Of a stretch of DNA of 64,000 nucleotides, positions 38,942 through 47,860 are shown piece by piece. This DNA comes from an uncultured Pelagibacteraceae bacterium. Lineage in GTDB: Bacteria; Pseudomonadota; Alphaproteobacteria; Pelagibacterales; Pelagibacteraceae. The DNA lies in NCBI GenBank assembly GCA_902585045.1, contig CACICB010000002.1:120085-184084 (forward strand), given 5' to 3'. Position 1 is the first letter of the stretch; the number at the start of each line of letters is the position of its first letter. The translations under genes and the position numbers were made by a program. The notes beneath the pieces were generated by a model that was given only the letters and a program-made list of their open reading frames with translations, had not been told where the DNA came from and did not search any database.

Positions 38942-39265
38942 TTATTTTCCTGGCTCTTTGTATGATGAAGCCATTTTCTGAGCAGTTTTAGCTATCTCAT
39001 TTAGATTTACGTCTTCTAAAATTGTAAAATCTGAAACAGCTCCACTAGAAACAGCAACCATTGCAGCTGCAGCAGCTTGTTCAAAAGTTCCTTCAATAAC
39101 TGCCATAAAATCATATTTTCCTCTTAGGCCCGAGTATTGAGTTACTTTAGCTCCCACAGAAGCAGCAAGTGCAGATGTAGCAGCTTTTCTGTCTGTAGAC
39201 GGATTGCTTACAAACCCTCCAAGACCTTTAGCTGTGTAACATCCAAGTGTATAAAATTTTGCCAT
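38942..39265 (-). CDS. GYD-domain-like small protein
   Basis: GYD-family-like KYDFMAVIEGTFEQAAAAAMVAVSSGAVSDFTILEDV. Confidence 0.65.
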   Translation of the reverse strand: MAKFYTLGCYTAKGLGGFVSNPSTDRKAATSALAASVGAKVTQYSGLRGKYDFMAVIEGTFEQAAAAAMVAVSSGAVSDFTILEDVNLNEIAKTAQKMASSYKEPGK

Positions 39266-39278
39266 TGTTACCCCTTTC

Positions 39279-39572
39279 CTATTTCTCGATTACAACTGTA
39301 CCAGAATGAGGATCAGTTACTCCTAAATCTGATGACAGTTCTTCTAAAGTGTGCCTAAGCGAGTCCAAAAATTCAATCATTTTTGGTCTTGCTTTAGCAA
39401 TATCATCTTCAGAATTCCATTCACCAATCATAAAAAATTCGTTTGGTTTAGTTTCAACGTACTTTGCTGAAATTTGACCATCAAACTTTGGCCGCTCATC
39501 AATTTTTTTTAAATATTCTTCTCTGCTAGATGATTTTACTTTACATCTAACAATATTCATAAACTTTGCCAT
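39279..39572 (-). CDS. Small dimeric alpha/beta-barrel (ABM-like) protein
   Basis: MNIVRCKVKSSSREEYLKKI ... FFMIGEWNSEDDI pattern, 97 aa. Confidence 0.55.
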   Translation of the reverse strand: MAKFMNIVRCKVKSSSREEYLKKIDERPKFDGQISAKYVETKPNEFFMIGEWNSEDDIAKARPKMIEFLDSLRHTLEELSSDLGVTDPHSGTVVIEK

Positions 39573-39580
39573 TTTTCTCC

Positions 39581-39997
39581 TTAAACGTAAATTTTATCTG
39601 CTAAACCGTAACAAAGAAGAGCGCTGATAATAACAAGAACAAGTGGAGCATATATTCCATCGTTTCGAGTTTTTTTAGTCAAACCTGTTTTATCAATTTT
39701 TAACGTATAAAAATTTGTAACTAATATTGAAACATTTATTATAAAAACTAAGTTAAAGAATGCCCAAGTAGCTTCCAAACCGCCCGATCTTATAAAAGCA
39801 ACATAAATTGCCATTAGAACAATTGCGATCATGAATGAACCTGCAAATCTCGTAATTAAAGTAGCAGTTTTATCAACTCCTCTACCCTTTAGAAATTTTT
39901 TAGTATCAAAGACTAATTGGTAAGCGTAACTACCAACTATAATAAAATGTGCTAAGTAAATTATTAAATAAAATGCGTTTCCAAATTTATCGATCAT
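39581..39997 (-). CDS. Hypothetical integral membrane protein (about 4 TM; start likely MIDKFGN)
   Basis: Four hydrophobic stretches; embedded in the small-protein run. Confidence 0.6.
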   Translation of the reverse strand: MIDKFGNAFYLIIYLAHFIIVGSYAYQLVFDTKKFLKGRGVDKTATLITRFAGSFMIAIVLMAIYVAFIRSGGLEATWAFFNLVFIINVSILVTNFYTLKIDKTGLTKKTRNDGIYAPLVLVIISALLCYGLADKIYV

Positions 39998-40004
39998 AAA
40001 TATC

Positions 40005-40292
40005 CTATGCGTTATAGTCCATGACTTGATCTGTGCACTCAACAAACTTATGAGGAGTGAAAAAATCGTTCATTTGACCTAGTTGATTAATAATTGCTTG
40101 CTCATCTTTACCTTTCCACCAACAATACATTTCCATTGTATCTCCTGGCGTGTTCCAAGTCATTTGACAAGCTGCATTGTCACTTTTCATGCTCTTAACA
40201 ATATCTTCCATCTTCATAGAAGCCACTGTATCAGTAAATTTTTTCTTCATTTCGGCAGACTTAAAAGTATGCGTTACCATATAGTTTTTCAT
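40005..40292 (-). CDS. Hypothetical small protein (95 aa), alpha/beta-barrel-like
   Basis: MKNYMVTHTFKSAEMKKKFTD..., same size and spacing as neighbours. Confidence 0.5.
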   Translation of the reverse strand: MKNYMVTHTFKSAEMKKKFTDTVASMKMEDIVKSMKSDNAACQMTWNTPGDTMEMYCWWKGKDEQAIINQLGQMNDFFTPHKFVECTDQVMDYNA

Positions 40293-40302
40293 TTTTCCTC
40301 CT

Positions 40303-40593
40303 TTATAGATTTATTTTTGATAGCTCATATAACTGAGCACTATCTACACATTCTGCATAAATCGCTTTAGCTGTAGGATTGTTCCCAGTTACAAACTCTT
40401 TCATCCCAGCTTCGTTATGAACATTAACTTTAAATAACATTCCGCTTTTATCAGGAATCATAGCCCCGACGGTTTTTTCTGGGTAAGCAACACTCTTTCT
40501 AACGCCCATACCTTCATCTGATTGCATCCAGCTAGTAAAAGTTTCTAATTTGCCCTCTTTGAATTTAAGATGTACTAACATTTCTTTTTCCAT
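40303..40593 (-). CDS. Hypothetical small protein (96 aa), alpha/beta-barrel-like
   Basis: MLVHLKFKEGKLETFTSWM..., co-directional in the run. Confidence 0.5.
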   Translation of the reverse strand: MEKEMLVHLKFKEGKLETFTSWMQSDEGMGVRKSVAYPEKTVGAMIPDKSGMLFKVNVHNEAGMKEFVTGNNPTAKAIYAECVDSAQLYELSKINL

Positions 40594-40608
40594 TTTTTTT
40601 CCTTTTAT

Positions 40609-40896
40609 TTAAATTCCTTTAATTATTATTCCATTGGCAACTGAATTTGCTAATCGAATTGGTTTTACCGGTTTATATTCCTCAGAGTCATACCACTCTA
40701 AAGCTTTTTCATAAGTTGGAAATTTAATTACTACTGTTCTAGGGTATTTCCACTCACCATCTATAACTTTGTACTCGCCGGCACGTACTAGGTATTCACC
40801 TCCGAATTTTTGAACAGTCGGTAACACCTTACCAACGTATTCCTTATAAGCTTCAGGATTTTTAACGTCTATATTAGCTATCACGTATCCACTCAT
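40609..40896 (-). CDS. DUF1330 family protein
   Basis: GYVIANIDVKNPEAYKEYVGKVLPTVQKFGGEYLVRAGEYKVIDGEWKYPRTVVIKFPTYEKALEWYDSEEYKPVKPIR. Confidence 0.88.
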   Translation of the reverse strand: MSGYVIANIDVKNPEAYKEYVGKVLPTVQKFGGEYLVRAGEYKVIDGEWKYPRTVVIKFPTYEKALEWYDSEEYKPVKPIRLANSVANGIIIKGI

Positions 40897-40898
40897 GT

Positions 40899-41282
40899 CT
40901 ATCCTGCATAAATTGTTCTAGATAGTTTTTCAATTTTTTCCTCTGAACCTTTAATTTGCTTATATATAAATTTATTACACTCAGTATTTTTAGATTTATT
41001 AAAAGGCTTACCGTAAACTTTATCTACATAAATATTCATACCTTTATTCATTTCATCATCTTTTACGCCTTCAGATGCAAGATACTCCCTTATTACTTTT
41101 ACCGAAGCTAAAGCTAATTCCATATTTTTAACTTCAATAGTTTCTGCAGGCAAGACTGCTGTAGCGCTATAGTGTCCTAAACACTCTATTGTTTTTTCTT
41201 TTTGAGCTTTTGTTATATGTCCCGCGGCTATCGCTGAGCCCATAAATAACAGAGTTGCAATTAAAATAAATTTAAATTTCAT
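40899..41282 (-). CDS. Secreted hypothetical protein, first gene of the small-protein run
   Basis: Signal peptide MKFKFILIATLLFMGSAIAAG; two Cys in mature part. Confidence 0.6.
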   Translation of the reverse strand: MKFKFILIATLLFMGSAIAAGHITKAQKEKTIECLGHYSATAVLPAETIEVKNMELALASVKVIREYLASEGVKDDEMNKGMNIYVDKVYGKPFNKSKNTECNKFIYKQIKGSEEKIEKLSRTIYAG

Positions 41283-41368
41283 AAGTAAATTTTAATTAAA
41301 TTTAGAATAGTTTAACTATGTTAAAATATTATTACAGGTATGCAAATTGTCTACAACTTGAAGATGTT

Positions 41369-42130
41369 TTATTTCCAATTAGGCTTTGTTTTATTAAGAA
41401 AACTTTTTATTCCAATTTTTTTATTTTCACTATCAAGCAATTTATAAAACTCTTGTCTCTCTTTTATTAAAGATTTTTTTAAATTATCCTCTGAGTTTAC
41501 TAAATTTTTAATAACTTGAAGTGACTTTTTTGGCTTCGACGAGATTGTATTTAAAAAGTTAAAAGTAAATTCTTTAAAATTTTCTTTAGGAATAATTTGC
41601 GAAACAATTCCATATTTCATTGCAGTTTCAGCGTCAATAATTTCTCCTGACATCGCTAAATATTTTACATTTTGATTTGAAGTAAATTTTTTTGTTTTTT
41701 GTGTACCGCCAATACCTGGAATTAACCCTAAATTGATTTCAGGTAAACCAAATTTTGCTTCAGAGCTCGAAATTATTAAATCACTTGAAAGAGCCAGCTC
41801 AAAACCACCTCCTAAAGCATAACCCTCGACAAAAGAAATAATAGGTATATCGATTTTTTGTAAATCATCAACTTTAGAAAAGAGTTTTTCTTTTTTAGCT
41901 TTTTTGGAGTCTAGTTTTTCTAACTCTTTAATATCAGCACCAGGCGAAAAAAACTTTGGACCTCCAATTAAACCAATGCATTTAATTTCTTTTAATTGGT
42001 TCAAGTTTTTGGTTGCATCACTAATCTCATTAAGGGTTTTTTGATCTAAACTATTATTTTTATTGTTAGCAATTTCGATAATTGCGTAATTTTCTCGCTT
42101 TTCTACTTTAATATTTTTATAGTTCATCAA
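41369..42130 (-). CDS. Enoyl-CoA hydratase/isomerase family protein
   Basis: FFSPGADIKEL; VEGYALGGGFELALSSDLIISS; PEINLGLIPGIGGTQ. Confidence 0.9.
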   Translation of the reverse strand: MMNYKNIKVEKRENYAIIEIANNKNNSLDQKTLNEISDATKNLNQLKEIKCIGLIGGPKFFSPGADIKELEKLDSKKAKKEKLFSKVDDLQKIDIPIISFVEGYALGGGFELALSSDLIISSSEAKFGLPEINLGLIPGIGGTQKTKKFTSNQNVKYLAMSGEIIDAETAMKYGIVSQIIPKENFKEFTFNFLNTISSKPKKSLQVIKNLVNSEDNLKKSLIKERQEFYKLLDSENKKIGIKSFLNKTKPNWK

Positions 42131-42152
42131 TTAATAGAATATAAATTTCATT

Positions 42153-42725
42153 ATGACAGAGCAACTAATTATATTGATAGAAATCATCCTTATTGACTTA
42201 GTCTTAGCAGGAGATAACGCAATTATTATTGGAATGGTTGCATCAAAATTCGAGGACTCAAATAGGAAAAAAATAATTTTCTGGGGCATTGGTGGAGCGG
42301 TTGTTTTGAGAATACTTTTTACTTTTATTACAGCTTATTTATTACAAATCTCCGGTTTAAGATTAATTGGTGGAATTTTATTACTCTATATTTGCTACAA
42401 ACTTTACAGAGACGTAATTCAGAATAAAATTGAAGAAAAAAATATCGAAGTTGACAACTCAAATCTTAAAAAAGCAATTTTTACAGTAATACTTGCAGAT
42501 GTAACAATGAGTTTAGACAACGTTTTAGGTGTAGCTGGTGCAGCAGGAGATCATTATACTCTTCTTGCTTTTGGCTTAGGTCTATCAATACTATTAATGG
42601 CTTTTGCAGCTAATTATACTGCGAAACTGATTAAAAAATATTCTTGGATTAGTTGGGTTGGATTATTTGCAATACTAATCGTAGCTATCCAATTAATATA
42701 TGAGGACTTAAAAATTCTATTATGA
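42153..42725 (+). CDS. TerC/YjbE-family membrane protein
   Basis: IDLVLAGDNAIIIGMVAS; DVTMSLDNVLGVAGAA. Confidence 0.87.
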   Translation: MTEQLIILIEIILIDLVLAGDNAIIIGMVASKFEDSNRKKIIFWGIGGAVVLRILFTFITAYLLQISGLRLIGGILLLYICYKLYRDVIQNKIEEKNIEVDNSNLKKAIFTVILADVTMSLDNVLGVAGAAGDHYTLLAFGLGLSILLMAFAANYTAKLIKKYSWISWVGLFAILIVAIQLIYEDLKILL

Positions 42726-43510
42726 TCAGATTTATAATATTTTTTTTATTAATATTTAATATTTCTCACGCAGTTGAATTTTTGGGTGATTTCAAACAAG
42801 GTTCTTTTATTTTAGGAAAAACAGATCCAAATTCAAAAGTATTTATTGATGATAGAAAAGTAAGAGTTTCAAATGACGGATATTTTGCTTTTGGATTAGA
42901 TAGAGATAGAAAAAATAATGTTTTAATTAAAGTAAAAACTGGAAAAGAAACTAAGTTAATTGAAAAAAAGGTTTTTAAAAGAAAATATAAAATACAAAGA
43001 ATTGATGGTCTACCACCAAAACAGGTAACACCTCCACCAGAAGTTTATGAGAGAATTAAAAAAGATAATGTTTTAATTGGCAAAGCTAGATCTATCGATA
43101 GTAAATTAGTATTTTTTAAAGATAAATTTATTTACCCTATTGATAAATATATTATTACAGGAGTTTACGGCAGCCAGAGAATTTTAAACGGTAAACCAAG
43201 AAGACCTCACTATGGCATAGATTTTCATGCTCCAGAAGGTACTCCAGTTAAATCCATGATGGATGGAGTTGTCACTTTAGTAGCAAATGATATGTACTTT
43301 ACAGGTGGGACAATCATTTTCGATCATGGCCATGGCGTAAGTACTTTGTATATGCACATGAAGGATATAAATGTTAAGAAAGGCCAGAAAGTTAAGAAGG
43401 GTGAAATTGTTGGAACTCTAGGGCAAAGTGGCAGAGCAACTGGTCCGCATTTGGATATAAGGCTGAATTGGTTTGAGGTTAAGTTAGACCCTGCTTCTGT
43501 CTTAAAATAA
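42722..43510 (+). CDS. M23 family (LytM-type) peptidase
   Basis: RPHYGIDFHAPEGTPVKSMMDGVV; GPHLDIRLNW. Confidence 0.9.
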   Translation: MIRFIIFFLLIFNISHAVEFLGDFKQGSFILGKTDPNSKVFIDDRKVRVSNDGYFAFGLDRDRKNNVLIKVKTGKETKLIEKKVFKRKYKIQRIDGLPPKQVTPPPEVYERIKKDNVLIGKARSIDSKLVFFKDKFIYPIDKYIITGVYGSQRILNGKPRRPHYGIDFHAPEGTPVKSMMDGVVTLVANDMYFTGGTIIFDHGHGVSTLYMHMKDINVKKGQKVKKGEIVGTLGQSGRATGPHLDIRLNWFEVKLDPASVLK

Positions 43511-43512
43511 AA

Positions 43513-45348
43513 TTAATCTAACTCAAATTTATTTTTATAGTCTTTTAATAAGGACTTATCTTGATCATCTTTAAAAAGGATAAAATTTTCAATTACTAAA
43601 ACATCTAAATTAGTTCCCATAAAACAATTAAATGCATCTTCTACACTGCAAACTATTGGTTCACCACGAACATTAAAAGAGGTATTTACAAGAACTGGAC
43701 AATTAGTAATTTTCTTAAACTCATTTATTAAATCATAATATTTTGGATTAGTTTCTTTATGAACAGTCTGAATTCTAGCAGAATAATCCACATGTGTGAT
43801 AGCTGGTATTGATGATCTTTTAATATTTAATTTATCAATTCCAAATAATTTATTATCTTTTTCTGACATAGTAATTTGTTTTTCTTTTTTTATATCAGAA
43901 ACTAAAAGCATGTATGGACTATCATAATCTATTTCAAACCACTCCTTAACATCTTCTCTCAAAACTGAAGGCGCAAAAGGTCGAAAACTTTCTCTAAACT
44001 TAATTTTTAAATTCAATTCTTTTTGCATTTTTTCTGATCTTGGGTCAGCTAAAATTGAACGAGCACCTAAAGCTCTTGGTCCAAATTCCATTCTGCCTTG
44101 AAACCAACCAACAGTTTTACTGTTTGCAAGCTCTTTCGCAACTTGTGAAGAAATTTCTGAAGATGTTTTTTCTTTGTAAACTGCTTTTAAAGATTTTAAG
44201 TTTCTCTCTATAGAGCTTGATTCGTGACGAGGGCCCAAATAAGCTCCCTTCATTTTATCTTTAAAATCTCCTCTAGGTTTATCTAATTCTCGGTGCCAGT
44301 AAGCTAGCGCTGCACCCAAAGAACCTCCTGCATCACCAGCTGCTGGTTGTATCCATATATCTTCAAAATAATTTTTCCTTAAAATTTTGCCATTAGCAAC
44401 ACAATTTAAGGCGACGCCGCCGGCCAAACATAAATTTTTTATTTTATACTCTCTAACAATATCTCTAGTTAATCTTAATACAACTTCCTCCGTTACTGCT
44501 TGTATAGAAGATGCAATATCCATATGAAAATATGTTAATAAATCTTTTTTTGGATCCCTAACTGGTTGACCAAATAAATTTGAGAATTTTTTATTTGTCA
44601 TTGTTAGACCTGTTGCATAATTAAAGTATTTCATGTTCAACTTAAAAGAACCGTCTTCCTTTAAATCCATCAATTTATTAATAATCAAATCTTTATATTT
44701 TGGTTTTCCGTAAGGAGCTAAACCCATCACTTTATACTCTCCACTATTAACCTTAAAACCTGTGTAATAAGTAAAAGCAGAATAAAGTAATCCTAATGAG
44801 TGTGGAAAATGTATTTCTTTAAGCATATTTAACTTGTTTTCTTTGCCTATTGCTACCGTTGTTGTGGCCCATTCACCAACTCCATCCAAAGTTAAAACTA
44901 TAGCTTCTTTGAATGGTGATGGATAAAATGCACTAGCTGCATGACTATAATGGTGCTCAGAAAATTTAATTTTATTAATGTCATTAAATTTTTCATCATG
45001 AAGCTTAAGGTTGTCAAAAAGAAATTTTTTTTGAAATAATTTTTCTCTCAACCAAATAGGCATTGATAGACTGAACGATTTAAAACCTTTAGGCGCGAAG
45101 GCCATGTAAGTTTCAAGAAGTCTCTCAAACTTTAAAAATGGTTTTTCAAAAAAAACTATATGGTCTACTTCACTTAATTTCAAACGCCCTTCATTTAAAA
45201 CGAAATTTACAGCGTTAAAAGGATATCTCGCATCATGTTTTTTTCTAGAAAATCTTTCCTCTTGAGCGGCAGCTACAATATCACCGTCTAATATTAATGT
45301 CGCTGCACTGTCGTGGTAAAAAGCTGATATGCCGAGTATAGATGTCAC
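43513..45348 (-). CDS. Carbamoyltransferase (NodU/CmcH family)
   Basis: SILGISAFYHDSAATLILDGDIVAAAQEERFSRKKHD; GGVALNCVANGKI; GPRALGARSILADPR; GTG start. Confidence 0.93.
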   Translation of the reverse strand: MTSILGISAFYHDSAATLILDGDIVAAAQEERFSRKKHDARYPFNAVNFVLNEGRLKLSEVDHIVFFEKPFLKFERLLETYMAFAPKGFKSFSLSMPIWLREKLFQKKFLFDNLKLHDEKFNDINKIKFSEHHYSHAASAFYPSPFKEAIVLTLDGVGEWATTTVAIGKENKLNMLKEIHFPHSLGLLYSAFTYYTGFKVNSGEYKVMGLAPYGKPKYKDLIINKLMDLKEDGSFKLNMKYFNYATGLTMTNKKFSNLFGQPVRDPKKDLLTYFHMDIASSIQAVTEEVVLRLTRDIVREYKIKNLCLAGGVALNCVANGKILRKNYFEDIWIQPAAGDAGGSLGAALAYWHRELDKPRGDFKDKMKGAYLGPRHESSSIERNLKSLKAVYKEKTSSEISSQVAKELANSKTVGWFQGRMEFGPRALGARSILADPRSEKMQKELNLKIKFRESFRPFAPSVLREDVKEWFEIDYDSPYMLLVSDIKKEKQITMSEKDNKLFGIDKLNIKRSSIPAITHVDYSARIQTVHKETNPKYYDLINEFKKITNCPVLVNTSFNVRGEPIVCSVEDAFNCFMGTNLDVLVIENFILFKDDQDKSLLKDYKNKFELD

Positions 45349-45501
45349 TTAAAAAATTGTATAAATAAATGGTGCTACTGCTGAACCTTGGCTTAAAACA
45401 ATTAATACTCCAAATAAAGCTAAAACAATTATTATTGGCAACAACCAATATTTTTTTCTTTCTTTTAAAAACTCCCAAAATTCTTTTAAAAATTCAATCA
45501 T
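45349..45501 (-). CDS. DUF5989-like 50-aa membrane protein (not in supplied ORF track)
   Basis: MIEFLKEFWEFLKERKKYWLLPIIIVLALFGVLIVLSQGSAVAPFIYTIF*, abuts carbamoyltransferase. Confidence 0.82.
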   Translation of the reverse strand: MIEFLKEFWEFLKERKKYWLLPIIIVLALFGVLIVLSQGSAVAPFIYTIF

Positions 45502-45505
45502 TTAT

Positions 45506-45886
45506 TTAAAATTGTTTATTCATTGAACCTAGATCTTTTTTTCTCTTAATCCAATATGTTTTTATTTGTTTTGAAAACTTAAGACTTAACAAATCTTTTC
45601 CAAAAAGTCTCACAATTAGACTAATTGGTGTTAGAATAAAAAAATAAATAATTGCCATAACTATAGGAGCAATTATTTTGCCTAGAAGTTCCCCCAATTT
45701 AATCCAAAATAGATTTAACGGGGATAGTAATTTAGAGTTCAGTATTCCTAAAATTAAAAAAATTATCGAAATTATGATTAAATAAATATTCGGATTATTA
45801 TCATTAGTAAGTGGCCATAATCCAAGTCCAAGGAAAACCACAAAAAATAATATTCCAAAACTTTTATTTGAAGATTTTTTATTCAT
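45506..45886 (-). CDS. SxtJ-like membrane protein
   Basis: Three hydrophobic segments; KSFGILFFVVFLGLGLWPL; canonical neighbour of carbamoyltransferase/DUF5989. Confidence 0.72.
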   Translation of the reverse strand: MNKKSSNKSFGILFFVVFLGLGLWPLTNDNNPNIYLIIISIIFLILGILNSKLLSPLNLFWIKLGELLGKIIAPIVMAIIYFFILTPISLIVRLFGKDLLSLKFSKQIKTYWIKRKKDLGSMNKQF

Positions 45887-45904
45887 TACTTTTCTTCACA
45901 TTTT

Positions 45905-46993
45905 TTAATTTTTTTTGATTAAGAAAATGTATTTATATTTACTTAACAGTTGCCTGCTTCCGGCTCCAATAATTCCCAAAACTATTGCTAATAAAATGGC
46001 CAACGATCCATAAAGAAGTGGGTTATTTTCAGATAATTTGGAAATAAATTTAGAAAAAAAATTTAAGTTTTCAACATTTACAATTTCAGTTTCTTTAATT
46101 TCTCTAACACCTTCGAAAAAAAATGTATCATACGCAATTGCTATAGCGACTGCACACAATAACATTGCAAATAGAGTTTTTAAGTGGGAGCTGTTTAGGT
46201 ATTGACCTACTTTTTGTCCAACTTGTACACCAACTATTGAACCGACAACTAAAACGATAACTAAAATTAAGTCAATTGATCCATATTGAAATGCGTGTAA
46301 AACAGTTACCAAAGCACTTATAAATACAGTCACGAATAAAGAAGTTCCGGGAATTAAATTCATTGGCATTCCTATAAGGTAGATCATTGCTGGTACCATC
46401 AAAAATGCACCTCCCACTCCAATTAACGCCGCAACAAAACCCACAATTACACCAAGAATTACTGGTGTGAAAGCGCTTTCGTAAAGTCTCGATTTTGGAA
46501 ATCTTAACTTTAAAGGAAGACCATGTATCCAGTAATGCGTGTGAAGTTTTTTTTTTAAAATTATTTTTTTTCTAGCTGCATCAATTTCACTTGCCCCCTG
46601 TATAAGCATTAAAGTTCCTATAATTGCAAGAAGGTACATGTAAGAAAGCGAAATTATTAAACTTAATTTGCCTGTTTCCTTAAAGAAAGTAAAAGTGATA
46701 ATTCCAAGTATTGTGCCAACTGTCCCTCCTATAATTATCATTAAACCCATCTTGTAATCTAATGTATTTTTAAACCAATGAGTCATAGATCCAGATACGG
46801 ATGTCGCTAAAATATTATTAATCTCATTTGGTACAGCATAAACTGGTGGAATTCCCAAAAAAATTAAAAAAGGAGTCATTAAAAAACCACCACCTACCCC
46901 AAATAAACCAGACAAAACTCCCACAGCAAAACTAACAAATAAAATAAAAATTACATCTATGTGAACTTGTACAATTGGAAGATAAATTTCCAT
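45905..46993 (-). CDS. TauE/SafE family sulfite exporter-type permease
   Basis: GVLSGLFGVGGGFLMTPFLIFLGIPP; ALIGVGGAFLMVPAMIYLIGMP. Confidence 0.87.
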   Translation of the reverse strand: MEIYLPIVQVHIDVIFILFVSFAVGVLSGLFGVGGGFLMTPFLIFLGIPPVYAVPNEINNILATSVSGSMTHWFKNTLDYKMGLMIIIGGTVGTILGIITFTFFKETGKLSLIISLSYMYLLAIIGTLMLIQGASEIDAARKKIILKKKLHTHYWIHGLPLKLRFPKSRLYESAFTPVILGVIVGFVAALIGVGGAFLMVPAMIYLIGMPMNLIPGTSLFVTVFISALVTVLHAFQYGSIDLILVIVLVVGSIVGVQVGQKVGQYLNSSHLKTLFAMLLCAVAIAIAYDTFFFEGVREIKETEIVNVENLNFFSKFISKLSENNPLLYGSLAILLAIVLGIIGAGSRQLLSKYKYIFLIKKN

Positions 46994-47050
46994 ACCTAAT
47001 TAATCATAGGTATTCTTCTTAATCTAAATTGTCAATCAAGACTTTAGAAA

Positions 47051-47719
47051 CTAGGCGGCTACTTGAAGTTTATGTTTTGAAACCATGCCACTTAAGAAAT
47101 TCCATAGATATCTTGCGGTCAATAAAGAGGCATTTTCTGCCTTTTTTTGCTCGTCTGTGCTTAAGCTATCTAAAAGCTTTTCACATTCTGCTCTATGAAT
47201 TACATCAGCAGATTTATGCGCCTCAAAAAATTCTAATCCCTCTTTTGAGTTTACTCCGTAAAATTTCTTTAAACCTTGAATTTTTGTTTCTGCAATTTCA
47301 GGGATTTGTCTCTCATAAGTATACAATGATGCTAAACCTTCCGCATATGATTTTCTTGCTTGAGCAAAAAAATTATCGATCATGTCTTTTGTAAACCAAT
47401 CAAGCTTTGTATTTTCGATTTCTACTTCATTTGCTCCGAGAGCTTTAGCGAAATTTTTCCACAATTTTGGATGATCACCATCTTTATTTTCCTCATCCTG
47501 TAAATTTTCTAAAAGAATTCTTCTTTTTTCAATATCCTCACAAATTGAATGAGTTGCGCTTATATATCTAGGAAATGCTTTGACATGCTGATAATATTGC
47601 TCAGCGTAATCTTTGATAATTTCTCTGTTTAACTTTCCTTCGTTCCAATAAATTTGATAAAATGGATGTTTTAATAAATGATATTTATCTAATTTTTTTC
47701 CTAGCTCAGTTGAAAACAT
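47051..47719 (-). CDS. CADD-like (PqqC/TenA fold) iron-dependent protein, candidate pABA synthase
   Basis: HPFYQIYWNEGKLNREIIKDYAEQYYQHVKAFPRYIS; LQDEENKDGDHPKLW; FFEAHKSADVIHRAEC. Confidence 0.75.
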   Translation of the reverse strand: MFSTELGKKLDKYHLLKHPFYQIYWNEGKLNREIIKDYAEQYYQHVKAFPRYISATHSICEDIEKRRILLENLQDEENKDGDHPKLWKNFAKALGANEVEIENTKLDWFTKDMIDNFFAQARKSYAEGLASLYTYERQIPEIAETKIQGLKKFYGVNSKEGLEFFEAHKSADVIHRAECEKLLDSLSTDEQKKAENASLLTARYLWNFLSGMVSKHKLQVAA

Positions 47720-47860
47720 TGTTGCTCCTTTGTTATCTAAATCATATAAAAAAGATCTTAATGATTAAATAAAAAAATTATCCACAATTTGAAGTTGTGA
47801 CCTTTTAAATGTTCACGTTTTGATTCACTTTTGATTCACTTTGAGACTCAAAATACAACC

